Source: Herbiconiux gentiana (GTDB lineage: Bacteria > Actinomycetota > Actinomycetes > Actinomycetales > Microbacteriaceae). Taken from it: a stretch of 64,000 bases of DNA. Below the pieces are notes generated by a model, which was not told the origin of the DNA, ran no database searches, and saw only the letters and a list, made by a program, of their open reading frames with translations. The translations under genes and the position numbers were made by a program. This document shows positions 15,200 to 23,404 of the stretch, in pieces (the stretch's first letter is position 1; every line of letters starts with the position of its first letter). The stretch lies in assembly GCF_024978135.1 (NCBI RefSeq), contig NZ_JANTEZ010000001.1:682001-746000 (forward strand), read 5' to 3'.

Positions 15200-16429
15200 T
15201 CAGGCCGCCGCCGGGCGGGGCTTCAGGGAGACCAGGAGGCCGCCGATGACGGCGCCGAGCGCGATCGCCACCTGGAAGGTGGCCGACTGCAGGCCGCCGA
15301 CGCTCTCGAGGCGGGAGGGTTCGGCGCGGGCCATCCACGTGGTGAGGGTCGTGGGCACCGCGCCGAAGCCGAGGCCCCAGACCGCGACGGCGGTGATGAG
15401 TCCGGCCGCGGTGCCGCCCGCGATCGCGAAGGTGATCATCGCCGCGCCCAGGGCGACGGGAAAGAGGAGCACGGCGACGCGCATCCGCTTGTCTGCCAGG
15501 GGGCCCGCCACCAGGTTGCCCGCCGTGACCGCGAGACCGTAGATGACGAGGAGCAGGGAGAGCTGCGAGGGGTCGAGACCGCCGATGTCGGTGGCCGCCG
15601 GGCGGATGTAGGTGAAGCCGGTGAAGTGGCCGGCCGCGATCAGGGCGGTGGCGAGGAGGCCTAGGAGGATGAGGCGTGAGCGGAGGGTGTCGAGCAGCGG
15701 GCGGAAGCCGGGGGCGCCGGTCGAGCGCACGCTCGGCAGCACCAGCAGCTGCGCGAGAATCGCGACCACACCCACGACGGCGGCCAGCACGAAGACGGCG
15801 CGCCAGCCCCAGAGCTCGCCGAGCCAGGTTCCGAGCGGGATGGCCGCGACCGTCGCCAGCGAGACGCCGACGTTCACGACGGTGAGGCCGCGGCCGAGGC
15901 GGTCGGCGGGCACGAGGCGGGCGGTGATGGAGATGGCGAGGGCCCAGAATCCGCCGAGGGAGATGCCGAGCAGCACGCGAGCGGCCAGGAGGACGGGGTA
16001 GCCGGGCGCGATGGCGACCAGGAGGTCGGAGACGACGGCCAGCGCCGAGAGGCCGAGCATGAGGTAGCGGCGGTCGACGCGCGGGAGGACCACGGGCAAC
16101 GTGAGGCCGGCGATGGCGGCGACGATCGCGGTGACGGTGACCGACTGGCCGGCGACGCCCTCGGTCACCCCGAGGTCGGTGGCGACGCGGGTGAGGAGGC
16201 TCGCGGGGAGGAACTCGGCCATCACGATGGCGAAGACGCCGAGTGAGAGGGAGACGACGCCGAGCCAGGAGGTGGGGGTGGTCGGGGTGCCGGGCGCGGT
16301 GGGGGTGGTCGGGGTGCCCGGCATGGTGGGGGTGATCGGGGTGCCCGGTGCAGTGGCCGTGCTGGCCGTGCTGGCGGGGCTGGCGGGGCTGGGCGAGGCG
16401 AGCTCGTTCGAGGTCATGAGGAGATGCAA
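15200..16429 (-). CDS. MFS transporter, DHA1-type efflux
   Basis: A 409-residue major facilitator with 12 predicted spans. The motif A region PLADKRMRV between spans and LGGFWALAISITARLVPADR, typical of sugar/drug efflux (AraJ/YdhP-like) members, support drug:H+ antiporter-1 type function; cargo unknown. The first ~50 residues are low complexity: three near-identical nine-residue units (PGTPTTPTA-like) encoded by a 27-bp tandem repeat. Starts at 16429 or 16417 (MTSNELAS) are both possible and neither has a clear ribosome site. Confidence 0.85.
   Translation of the reverse strand: MHLLMTSNELASPSPASPASTASTATAPGTPITPTMPGTPTTPTAPGTPTTPTSWLGVVSLSLGVFAIVMAEFLPASLLTRVATDLGVTEGVAGQSVTVTAIVAAIAGLTLPVVLPRVDRRYLMLGLSALAVVSDLLVAIAPGYPVLLAARVLLGISLGGFWALAISITARLVPADRLGRGLTVVNVGVSLATVAAIPLGTWLGELWGWRAVFVLAAVVGVVAILAQLLVLPSVRSTGAPGFRPLLDTLRSRLILLGLLATALIAAGHFTGFTYIRPAATDIGGLDPSQLSLLLVIYGLAVTAGNLVAGPLADKRMRVAVLLFPVALGAAMITFAIAGGTAAGLITAVAVWGLGFGAVPTTLTTWMARAEPSRLESVGGLQSATFQVAIALGAVIGGLLVSLKPRPAAA
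16272..16352. repeat. Three 27-bp tandem repeats in MFS N-terminus
   Basis: Units start at 16272, 16299 and 16326 and differ by a few substitutions. Being 27 bp, each adds nine residues in frame, so copy number could vary without breaking the gene. Shorter 9-bp repeats (CTGGCCGTG, CTGGCGGGG) continue to about 16395. Confidence 0.85.
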
Positions 16430-16504
16430 CGGGATGCGCGGCGTGGCATTCCCGAGCGGAGCGCCCGAGATCCGGAGCTCCGGAGCTCCGAGTGCCAGTG
16501 AGGC

Positions 16505-16656
16505 AGGGCGTCAGTGCGGCCGCGCGGCAGAGTGTCAGTGCGCCAGAGCGTCAGTGCGGCAGAGCGTCAGTGCGGCGGAGCATCAGAGCGGTAGAGCGCC
16601 CGCGCGCCAAAGCACCAGAGCGCCAAAGCGGCAGAGCGGTAGAGCGCCAGAGCCAC
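16505..16656. repeat. 16-bp minisatellite, about 9.5 copies
   Basis: Unit consensus AGAGCGTCAGTGCGGC. Full units start at 16505, 16529, 16545, 16561, 16577, 16593, 16609, 16625 and 16641, with one half unit at 16521-16528. The units at 16545 and 16561 are identical; outer copies diverge. Each unit is itself two 8-bp halves of the form AGAGCGnC. It fills the gap between the MFS gene and the divergent membrane-protein gene at 16710. Its role is unknown; with promoters on both sides it could affect expression. Confidence 0.85.
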
Positions 16657-16709
16657 TGAAGCGGGCCGGCCGGCGGGCGACGCGGCCCGCGGCGTGAGAC
16701 GGTGGAGGC

Positions 16710-18095
16710 ATGACGACGTCGACACGGGGTGGAACGGTGCGCATCGGGGGCAGCCCGGGGCTCCGGAGCTGGAAGCTGGTGCTCGGCGTCACGGGGTTCG
16801 GCAGCCTGGCGCTCGCGGCGCTGCCGGCGGCGGGCTACGACGCACTCGGTCTCGGCGAGTGGAGCTGGCCGCTGGGGTTCCTATCGGTGCTTGTGGTGCT
16901 CGCGGGCGGGATCCTGCTCGGCCTGCACCTCGCCTACGGGGGCATCGTCTGGCACCCCGACGAACGGGTGGCCGTGCTGCGCGGCAGGCGGGTGCCGATC
17001 GACACGATCACCGAGGCCTGGCGCTCGCTCAGCTCGAACGGCACCGCGAGCTACCTCACCTACCGCTTCGTCTCCACCGACGGCCCGTCGGTGCGGGTGC
17101 TCGTCGCCGGTAACCCGATGAAGGGGCTCGACGACACCGGCCTTCAGCAGTTGGCGCGGTTCGTGGCCGCGCTGCCGCTGGTGGTTCCGGATGCTCGGCC
17201 GGCACCCGCGGGCGACGCCTCCGCCCTGTCGGACCGGCAGCGTGCCGCGGCGGTCACCCTCACGACGGGCGGGGGGAAGTCGCGGGTCGGGCGCGAGATG
17301 CTGCTCGACGAGCTGCGTGCTGCCGTCGCGCCGACCGAAGCCGGAGACCCTGCCACCGCCGCACCGGATGACGACTCGGCCGCGTATCTGCCGCCGGCAT
17401 CCGCTCGTCGTCGCCGGCCGGAGGGTGAGACGCTCTCGGCGCGCGAGGTCGAGCGGCTGGTGCGCGACTGGGATGCCGACGACCGTGACGCCGCGCGGAT
17501 GCTCGCCGAGGAGCCCACCCGCGCGCGACCCCTTCGGCGGCTGTTCTTCTGGCTGATGATCGCGTCGTTGGGGGTCGCGGTCGCGGTGATCATCCTGGCG
17601 ATCGCCGACGAGCAGCTGAACGGGGTGCTGCTCGACGCGAACGGAGAGGATCTGATCGTCCTGTTCATCGTGGGGCCGGGGTTGCTCGGGCTGCTGTTCT
17701 ACATCGCGTGGTGCGCGGCCGCGGATGCCCACCTCCGGTCCGTGCGTCGGCTCGGGGAGCGGTGGCTCGACGAGCGGGCGCAAGAGGATCCGGAGGTGCG
17801 GCAGCGCGGGCTGGCCACTCCCCTGCTCGCGGGCTGGGCCGTCTCGGTGCAGCGGCTGCGGACCGTGCTGGCCTTCCTGATCTGCCTGGTCGGGTTCTTC
17901 GTGATGATCGCGGCGATCTTCTTCTTCACCGAAGAGGCGGTGCTGGGCGGGGTCGTCGCGCTGGGTGTCGGGCTCGTGCTCGAGGTCGTCGCGGTGCTGA
18001 TGTTCCTCCGGGTGCAGCGGCAGAAGCGGGCGGATGCGGAGCAGCTCGTGCTGCTGGGCGGGTGGCGGGTGCTCCCTCCCGCGATCGAGGACTGA
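16710..18095 (+). CDS. Membrane protein of unknown function
   Basis: A 461-residue protein I do not recognise. Two membrane spans lie at about residues 22-75, then a PH-like or soluble segment (VWHPDERVAVLRGRRVPIDT) and a linker rich in Ala, Asp and Pro. Four more spans follow near residues 275-300, 310-335, 385-410 and 412-435. EVERLVRDWDADDRDAARML in the middle is probably helical and cytoplasmic. GGTGGAGGC precedes the ATG. The 3' end is the first unit of a 49-bp tandem array that continues past the stop. Confidence 0.6.
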   Translation: MTTSTRGGTVRIGGSPGLRSWKLVLGVTGFGSLALAALPAAGYDALGLGEWSWPLGFLSVLVVLAGGILLGLHLAYGGIVWHPDERVAVLRGRRVPIDTITEAWRSLSSNGTASYLTYRFVSTDGPSVRVLVAGNPMKGLDDTGLQQLARFVAALPLVVPDARPAPAGDASALSDRQRAAAVTLTTGGGKSRVGREMLLDELRAAVAPTEAGDPATAAPDDDSAAYLPPASARRRRPEGETLSAREVERLVRDWDADDRDAARMLAEEPTRARPLRRLFFWLMIASLGVAVAVIILAIADEQLNGVLLDANGEDLIVLFIVGPGLLGLLFYIAWCAAADAHLRSVRRLGERWLDERAQEDPEVRQRGLATPLLAGWAVSVQRLRTVLAFLICLVGFFVMIAAIFFFTEEAVLGGVVALGVGLVLEVVAVLMFLRVQRQKRADAEQLVLLGGWRVLPPAIED

Positions 18096-18206
18096 GGGCC
18101 GCGCCCGCGGGTGGCGGGTGCTGCCTCCCGCGATCGAGGAGTGAGGGCGGCGCCTGCGGGTGGCGCGTGCTGTCTCCCACGACCGAGGACTGAGGGCGGC
18201 GCGTCG
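18060..18206. repeat. Three 49-bp tandem repeats spanning a stop codon
   Basis: Units start at 18060, 18109 and 18158. The first encodes the last residues of the membrane protein (WRVLPPAIED and stop). Since 49 is not a multiple of three, later copies are out of frame but keep the stop-like TGAGGGC segment. The array fills the whole gap up to the convergent tatB gene and probably arose by slippage. Confidence 0.85.
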
Positions 18207-18207
18207 G

Positions 18208-18633
18208 TCACTGCGTCTGCGCGGCCTCCGTCGGGGCATCGAGGGTGGCCACCGGTGCCGGGCGGTTGACGCGGGTGAGCAGGGCCTCCTGCCAGCCGCC
18301 GGGGGCGACGGGACGCGGGCGAGCGCCGGGACCGGGGCCGGTCGGCGCGGGCGGTGTAAGGGGTGCGGGGGCGTCGGCGGGGGCATCCGTCAGCGCGTCG
18401 CGGACGATGCGGCGGGGGTCGTACTGGCGCGGGTCGAGGCGGCGCCACTCGTCGGCGTCGAAGTCGGGGCCGAGCTCTTCGGTGACGCGAGCCTTCGCCG
18501 TCTCGGTGAGGCCGCGGATGGTGCGCACGAACGAGGCGAGCTTCTCGGCGTAGAGCGGGAGGCGCTCCGGGCCGAGGAGGAAGGCCGCCAGGACGGCGAT
18601 GAGGAGGAGCTTCTCGAGGGTGAGTCCGAACAT
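18208..18633 (-). CDS. tatB: Sec-independent translocase subunit TatB
   Basis: A 141-residue TatB. The single N-terminal membrane helix is GLTLEKLLLIAVLAAFLLGP, followed by the RLPLYAEKLASFVRTI amphipathic helix. The DPRQYDPRRIVRDAL segment is typical of actinobacterial TatB. The C-terminal third is Pro/Ala-rich and probably disordered. TatB with TatC forms the receptor for twin-arginine signals. It is the last gene of tatA-tatC-tatB here, 13 bases after tatC. Confidence 0.85.
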   Translation of the reverse strand: MFGLTLEKLLLIAVLAAFLLGPERLPLYAEKLASFVRTIRGLTETAKARVTEELGPDFDADEWRRLDPRQYDPRRIVRDALTDAPADAPAPLTPPAPTGPGPGARPRPVAPGGWQEALLTRVNRPAPVATLDAPTEAAQTQ

Positions 18634-18646
18634 GGGGGCCTCCGGG

Positions 18647-19474
18647 TCAGTGTGCGGCGACGAGGTCGTCGGATACGGCGGTCGGGATGGGAGCGGGTGG
18701 GTCGTTCACGAGGGCGGCTGCGGCGTTGCGGCGGGCCACGGCCCGGTCGTGCAGCACCGCGATCAGGGCGGCGGCCGCGAAGAGGGCGCACATTGGCACG
18801 GCCAGGAGGAACATCGACATCAGGTCGGCCGACGGGGTGGCCAGGGCGCTGAAGAGCACGATGCCGATCACGACGACGCGCCAGCTGCGCACCACGGATG
18901 CTCCGGGCAGGACGCCCGCGAAATTCAGCAGCACGACGAACACGGGCAGCACGAAGGCCACCCCGACGGCGAGGACGAGCTTCATCACGAAGTCGACGTA
19001 GTACGACGCGACCAGCACCGTGCTGTCGTCCGCCGGGGTGAAGCCTGCCAGCAACTCCACCACGTGGGGGAAGAGCGCGAGGCCGGTCAGGCAGCCGGCG
19101 ATGAAGAGGGGCAGCGCCGCGGCGAGGAAGCCGAGCGTGAAGCGGCGCTCCCGGCGGGTGAGGCCCGGCAGGAAGAAGCCGAACAGCTGGTGCAGCCAGA
19201 CGGGGCTGGCCAGCGCCAGTCCGGCGAAGAACGCGATGCGCATCTTCAGGTCGAAGGCGGCGCTGACGCTGTCGAAGTTCAGGCTGGCGTTGCGCGACTC
19301 GGCGAGGGCCTCGATCGGGGCTCTCAGCACGTCCAGGATCTGGTCGGAGACGAGGTAGCCGACGACCACGCCCACCAGCACGGCCAGCCCCGACCGGACG
19401 GCCCGCCGACGCACCTCGCGGAGGTGGTCGGCGAGCGTCATGGTGGAGGTGTTGCGCGGTTCTCGGCCGGGCAT
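18647..19474 (-). CDS. tatC: Sec-independent translocase subunit TatC
   Basis: A 275-residue polytopic protein with six membrane spans. TMTLADHLREVRRRAV at the N-terminus is the conserved TatC start that contacts the RR signal, and LFSALATPSADLMSMFLLAVP is the characteristic fifth-sixth span region. The ATG at 19474 is chosen because GGAGGTGACGAG precedes it; longer readings run into tatA. The tatA stop lies five bases upstream. Confidence 0.92.
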   Translation of the reverse strand: MPGREPRNTSTMTLADHLREVRRRAVRSGLAVLVGVVVGYLVSDQILDVLRAPIEALAESRNASLNFDSVSAAFDLKMRIAFFAGLALASPVWLHQLFGFFLPGLTRRERRFTLGFLAAALPLFIAGCLTGLALFPHVVELLAGFTPADDSTVLVASYYVDFVMKLVLAVGVAFVLPVFVVLLNFAGVLPGASVVRSWRVVVIGIVLFSALATPSADLMSMFLLAVPMCALFAAAALIAVLHDRAVARRNAAAALVNDPPAPIPTAVSDDLVAAH

Positions 19475-19478
19475 CTCG

Positions 19479-19790
19479 TCACCTCCGGTCGGCGAGCGAG
19501 ACGGCCTCGCGCGGGGCGAGGGCCGCATCCGGGGCCGTGTCGGCGCTCGCCGCAGCGGCGTCGGCGGGCACCGTGACCGGGGCGGTGGTCACGACGGGCG
19601 CGGTCGCGACGGGCGAGGTGGGCGCGGCTGTCTCGGCGGGCTTCGAGTCCTGCACCTCCGTCTTCAGGATGCGCGCGGATTCGCCGAGGCTCTTGGCGAG
19701 CCGGGGCAGCTTGGCCGCTCCGAAGAACAGGAGCACGACCGCCAGCACGATGAGGGCGTGCCAGCCGGTGAGGTTCTGGAGGATTCCCAT
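19479..19790 (-). CDS. tatA: Sec-independent translocase subunit TatA
   Basis: A 103-residue TatA/E. The membrane helix LIVLAVVLLFFGAAKLPRLA with the FGAAKLP hinge is diagnostic, followed by the amphipathic KSLGESARILKTEVQD helix. The C-terminal half is Thr/Val/Ala-rich low complexity. TatA forms the translocation pore. It heads the tat trio, and its upstream gap holds a short tandem repeat before a Tat-exported dioxygenase on the same strand. Confidence 0.92.
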   Translation of the reverse strand: MGILQNLTGWHALIVLAVVLLFFGAAKLPRLAKSLGESARILKTEVQDSKPAETAAPTSPVATAPVVTTAPVTVPADAAAASADTAPDAALAPREAVSLADRR

Positions 19791-19810
19791 GATGTCGTCT
19801 GCTTTCTGTG

Positions 19811-19893
19811 GTGGATGGTCGGGTTCCGAGGTGGGTGGTGGGTGGTCGGGTTCCGAGGTGGGTGGTCGGGTTCGGGTGGGGGGTGGTCGGGTC
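19811..19893. repeat. Short degenerate GT-rich tandem repeat between dioxygenase and tatA
   Basis: About four copies of GGTGGTCGGGTTCCGAGGTG-like units, 19-28 bases each, fill the gap between the dioxygenase stop and tatA. Copies at about 19811, 19840, 19861 and 19880 are recognisable. Confidence 0.7.
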
Positions 19894-20914
19894 AGGACTG
19901 GGCGGCGCCGCCGGGGGCGCCTGTGGGCGGGGTGCCGCCGGGCATCCCGCCGCCGGCACCCCCGCCACCACCGCCGCCCGACGGGGCCGAGCCGGCCGTG
20001 GGGGTCGTGCTCGTGTCGACGCGCACCGTGAGGGCGACCGAGTAGCCCGAGGTCACGTCGCCCGAGACCGTCGCGAGCTGCAGGGAGCCGCCGTCGTCAC
20101 CGAAGACGTTGTCGGAGTCGAGGCTGACCTGCGCCAGGTTGGCGCTGGAGCCCGCGTAGCCGGAGGTGGCGTAGACGGTGTCGCAGGCATCCTGGGGCAG
20201 GGCCACCTGGGAGGTGGCGATCGCGTTGGCCGAGTCGCCGATGTCGTCGACGCTCGGGTAGACCTCGAAGTGGATGTGGGGCCAGCGTCCGCTGTAGCAG
20301 GCGGGGAAGATCGAGGTGTACGACACCGTGCCGGAGCTGTCGGCGACCTGCACCCCGCGGAGGTAGGTCTCGTTCTCGACGCCGGAGGAGTACATCGAGT
20401 AGTTGCCGTCGGCGTCGCAGTGCCAGACGTAGACGGCGACGTTCTCGAAGGCCTTGTCGCCGTTCGCCATGTCGAGCACGGTCAGCGACAGGGCCATCGG
20501 CACGCCGGCGGCGGTCGCTCCCCCACCGATGCTGGTGCGGATGTCGCTGCGCACGACGCCCGACTCCTCGAGCACGTCGGCGCCGTTCGAGCCGTCGCCC
20601 GGGTAGGGGCCGGCGGTCTCGTCGGGGATCTCGCCGGCGGGGAGGGTGCCGGTGCCGGTGCCGGCCGAGCCGGTCGCGGTGCCGGTGCCGGCTCCTGTCG
20701 AGCTCGACGACCCGGTGGCCGTCGTGGTGCAGGCGGCGAGCGCCACCGCACCGAGCCCGAAGCCGGCCACGCCGAGCACGGCCCGTCGGCTGATCAGCGT
20801 GCGGATGTCGAACGCGACTCCCTGGTCGACCACCTCCTCGTCGGCACGGTCGAGCAGTCGCCCTTCGTAGGCAGGGCCGTCGGGGGTGTGGGTGGGTTCG
20901 GGGATTCTCGTCAT
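19892..20914 (-). CDS. Tat-exported lipoprotein, intradiol ring-cleavage dioxygenase family
   Basis: A 340-residue protein with a twin-arginine signal, SRRAVLG at about residues 42-48, running into a lipobox LAAC at 59-62. It should be exported folded and then lipidated. The fold is the intradiol dioxygenase one: Tyr172 (WHCDADGNYS), Tyr207 (PACYSGRW) and His213/His215 (WPHIHFEVY) match the Fe(III) ligands Tyr, Tyr, His, His. Such enzymes open catechol rings between the hydroxyls. The C-terminal ~30 residues are Gly/Pro repeats. It lies just upstream of tatACB on the same strand. Extracellular attack on plant-derived catechols is an inference. Confidence 0.8.
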   Translation of the reverse strand: MTRIPEPTHTPDGPAYEGRLLDRADEEVVDQGVAFDIRTLISRRAVLGVAGFGLGAVALAACTTTATGSSSSTGAGTGTATGSAGTGTGTLPAGEIPDETAGPYPGDGSNGADVLEESGVVRSDIRTSIGGGATAAGVPMALSLTVLDMANGDKAFENVAVYVWHCDADGNYSMYSSGVENETYLRGVQVADSSGTVSYTSIFPACYSGRWPHIHFEVYPSVDDIGDSANAIATSQVALPQDACDTVYATSGYAGSSANLAQVSLDSDNVFGDDGGSLQLATVSGDVTSGYSVALTVRVDTSTTPTAGSAPSGGGGGGGAGGGMPGGTPPTGAPGGAAQS

Positions 20915-21009
20915 GATGGCCTCTCGGGTCTATCGCGGCTGGTCACCCCACTCTCGGTGGGTTCCCTACGCGTGCCCTATGGCGCCCCTATGACGTGGCT
21001 ATGGATGCA

Positions 21010-21422
21010 TCAGGTCAGCCACGGGTCGACGACATCGATGCCGAGACCCTCGAAATCGATCACGTTCCGGGTCGCCAGGGTGGCGCCGAAGGTGAGGCAG
21101 GTGGCCGCGATCATGCCGTCCTCGATCGAGAGGGGGCGCCCGCGCCGCGATCGTAGCTCGTTCAGTTCGGCGTACGCCCGCGCCGACCGCTCGTCGAACG
21201 GGAGCACGTCGTGGCGGAACGCCCGCACCGTCGCCTCGATGCCCGCGACCAGCTCGTCGCGCCGTCGACCCTCGGGCAGCAGCCGGGCGCCGCGGAGCAG
21301 CTCACGACGGAGACCGCCGAGATGGCGGCCGGCTCACGCAGTGCCGCCAGCCAGTTCAGCACCACGGGCGACGGCCGCTGACGCAGCGGCTCGCTCAGCA
21401 CGTTCGTGTCGAGGACGATCAC
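21010..21422 (-). pseudogene. VapC-type PIN-domain toxin, single-base frameshift
   Basis: The frame starts with GTG at 21422 (VIVLDTNVLSEPLRQRPSP), a normal VapC start with the first catalytic Asp. After AAISAVSV it goes out of frame. One base added near 21306 restores ELLRGARLLPEGRRRDELVA and joins the downstream frame RAFRHDVLPFDERSARAYAE, which carries the remaining acidic residues (IEDGMIAAT). So a single deletion has split an otherwise complete ~135-residue PIN toxin. A sequencing error cannot be excluded. The GTGA overlap with vapB is intact. Confidence 0.8.
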
Positions 21423-21646
21423 GACAGGTCGAGGTCGCGGGGCGCCGATCGGGGTGGCAGAACCAGGTCGTCACCTCGCTGAGCGTCGCCGAGCTCGAGC
21501 CACGCCCGCACCAGCTCCGATCCCGAGACGGCCGAGGTCAGGATCGCGCGAGCCTCCGCCTCCATCGAGCGATGATTCTGCGCGGCCCGCTCCTTGAGCC
21601 GGCGCTGCACGTCGTCGTCGAGGTTGCGCACCACGATCGCTGCCAT
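21419..21646 (-). CDS. VapB/FitA-type antitoxin
   Basis: A 75-residue antitoxin. The N-terminal ribbon-helix-helix is AAIVVRNLDDDVQRRLKERA, followed by NHRSMEAEARAILTSAV, the standard FitA/VapB DNA-binding segment. The C-terminal tail LPPRSAPRDLDLS would thread into the PIN toxin. GGAGGTGGAC precedes the ATG at 21646. Its partner is frameshifted, so the pair may be inactive or held only as a repressor. Confidence 0.85.
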   Translation of the reverse strand: MAAIVVRNLDDDVQRRLKERAAQNHRSMEAEARAILTSAVSGSELVRAWLELGDAQRGDDLVLPPRSAPRDLDLS

Positions 21647-21757
21647 GTCCACCTCCGAAGTGATAGCAGATGCTAGCACGGGCGGCGGGACGAGCATTCA
21701 GAAGGCAGGCGTAGGGTGGTAACCGACAAACGTTGGATATCACCAGGAGGTCGTACC

Positions 21758-22540
21758 GTGGACCGGTTCGCTGATCGTGTCGTGCTCATCACCGGAGGAG
21801 GGTCGGGACTCGGCCGCGCCGCCGCCGTTCGGCTGGCCAAGGAGGGGGCGAGACTCGCTCTCGTCGACGTGTCGGAGCAGGGGCTCGGCGCATCCGTCGA
21901 CGCCGTGAAGGAGGCGAGCCCCGAGGCGGAGGTCGTGACGATCGTCGCCGACGTCTCGAAGGAGGAGGACGTCGACCGCTACGTGGCCGCCACCCTCGAG
22001 GCCTTCGGTCGCATCGACGGCTTCTTCAACAACGCCGGCATCGAGGGCAGGCAGAACCTCACCGAGGCGTTCACCGCCGCCGAGTTCGACCGCGTGGTGG
22101 CGATAAACCTGCGCGGGGTGTTCCTCGGGCTCGAGAAGGTGCTGAAGGTGATGCGCGAGCAGGGCTCGGGCATGGTGGTGAACACGGCGAGCGTGGGCGG
22201 CATCCGCGGCATCGGCAACCAGTCGGGCTACGCGGCCGCGAAGCACGGCGTCGTCGGGCTGACGCGCAACTCGGCCGTCGAGTACGGCGAGTACGGCATC
22301 CGCATCAACGCCATCGCCCCAGGCGCCATCTGGACGCCCATGGTCGAGAACTCGATGAAGCAGCTCGACCCGGAGAACCCGCGGGGTGCGGCCGAGCAGT
22401 TCATCCAGGCCAACCCCACCAAGCGCTACGGCGAGGCGCCCGAGATCGCCTCGGTGGTCGCCTTCCTGCTGAGCGACGACGCCTCGTACGTCAACGCCAC
22501 GGTCGTGCCGATCGACGGCGGGCAGTCCTACAAGTACTGA
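21758..22540 (+). CDS. Classical SDR, possible oxidation step of the B6 pathway
   Basis: A 260-residue SDR: TGGGSGLG (residues 12-19), NNAG (91-94), Ser145, Tyr158 and Lys162 in YAAAKHG. GTG at 21758 is the start because AGGAGGTCGTACC precedes it. It is the outermost gene of the IclR/BMP-importer neighbourhood and is convergent with IclR. The substrate is unknown. Because the B6 gene set has only one GMC oxidoreductase, this SDR is a candidate for the missing oxidation of 4-pyridoxate at C5. That is an inference from position only; the gene could be unrelated. Confidence 0.75.
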   Translation: MDRFADRVVLITGGGSGLGRAAAVRLAKEGARLALVDVSEQGLGASVDAVKEASPEAEVVTIVADVSKEEDVDRYVAATLEAFGRIDGFFNNAGIEGRQNLTEAFTAAEFDRVVAINLRGVFLGLEKVLKVMREQGSGMVVNTASVGGIRGIGNQSGYAAAKHGVVGLTRNSAVEYGEYGIRINAIAPGAIWTPMVENSMKQLDPENPRGAAEQFIQANPTKRYGEAPEIASVVAFLLSDDASYVNATVVPIDGGQSYKY

Positions 22541-22563
22541 GCGACGAACGAGGGCGACGAATC

Positions 22564-23361
22564 TCAGGCGCGGTGCGCGATGGCCTCGCGGAAGGCCTTC
22601 GCGCCCGCCCGGACGGTCTCGGCGATCTGCGTCTTGTGCTCGTCGGAGAGCCGGTAGTCGGGTGCCACGATCGTGAGCGCGCCGACCGAGACGCCACTCG
22701 TCTGCACGCTCGCCGCCGAGGCCCAGACCCCGCGGTCGACCTCGCCGGCGCTCTCGGCGTAGCCGGTGGAGCGCATGGCGTCGAGGTCGTCTTCCAGCTT
22801 CTTGCGCGATGACTTCGACAGGACCGGCCCGAGCCGGTTGAAGTACTGCGCCAGCTTTGCCGGGGGCAGCTCGCTCAGGAGCAGCTTCGCCGCGGCCCCG
22901 CCGTACAGCGGCATCAGCGCCCCGGGCTGGAACGAGATCGAGATCGGATGATCGGACTCCGCGATCGCGAGGCACACCGCCGAGTCGTTGACCCGCCGCA
23001 GGTACAGGGCGGTCTCGCCGGTCTCCTCGGCCATCCGGTTGAGGATGGGCTGCACCTGCGCGCGGAAGTCGATCACCGACTCCGCCGCCCGCGACAAGCG
23101 CAGGATCTGGGGCGAGAGCACGAACCGGCCCTTCTCCCGCTCCTCGATCAGGTCGAGCTCGCGCAGCAGCGAGATGTAGCGATAGGCGCTCGGCACCGAG
23201 ATGTCGTGCTTCTCGAGCACGTTGTCGACCGTGAGCTCGGGGGTCGATTCGCTGAACTCGAGCAGGATCTGCAGGGCGCGTCGCGCGCTGTCGACACCCT
23301 TGGTGCGCTGCGGCTCGGCCGCTGCCGCGGCCGCGGGCTCGTTCTCGTCGTTGGCAATCAT
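22564..23361 (-). CDS. IclR-family transcriptional regulator
   Basis: A 265-residue regulator. A winged HTH occupies about residues 22-85 (LTVDNVLEKHDISVPSAYRY as recognition region). The C-terminal IclR effector domain (residues ~100-260) ends in SGVSVGALTIVAPDYRLSDE. IclR proteins sense small organic acids and control catabolic operons as repressors or activators. It follows the BMP-importer genes with a 43-base gap, so it is probably the last gene of that operon. It is the prime candidate to bind the element shared by the importer and lactonase promoters. Confidence 0.85.
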   Translation of the reverse strand: MIANDENEPAAAAAAEPQRTKGVDSARRALQILLEFSESTPELTVDNVLEKHDISVPSAYRYISLLRELDLIEEREKGRFVLSPQILRLSRAAESVIDFRAQVQPILNRMAEETGETALYLRRVNDSAVCLAIAESDHPISISFQPGALMPLYGGAAAKLLLSELPPAKLAQYFNRLGPVLSKSSRKKLEDDLDAMRSTGYAESAGEVDRGVWASAASVQTSGVSVGALTIVAPDYRLSDEHKTQIAETVRAGAKAFREAIAHRA

Positions 23362-23404
23362 GATCGGCTCCCGATCCTACCGGCGGTCTCGGCGACGGAT
23401 GTCG

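Noticed and set aside
16505-16656. CRISPR array
   Set aside because: Units are contiguous 16-mers with no unique spacers, and no cas genes are present.
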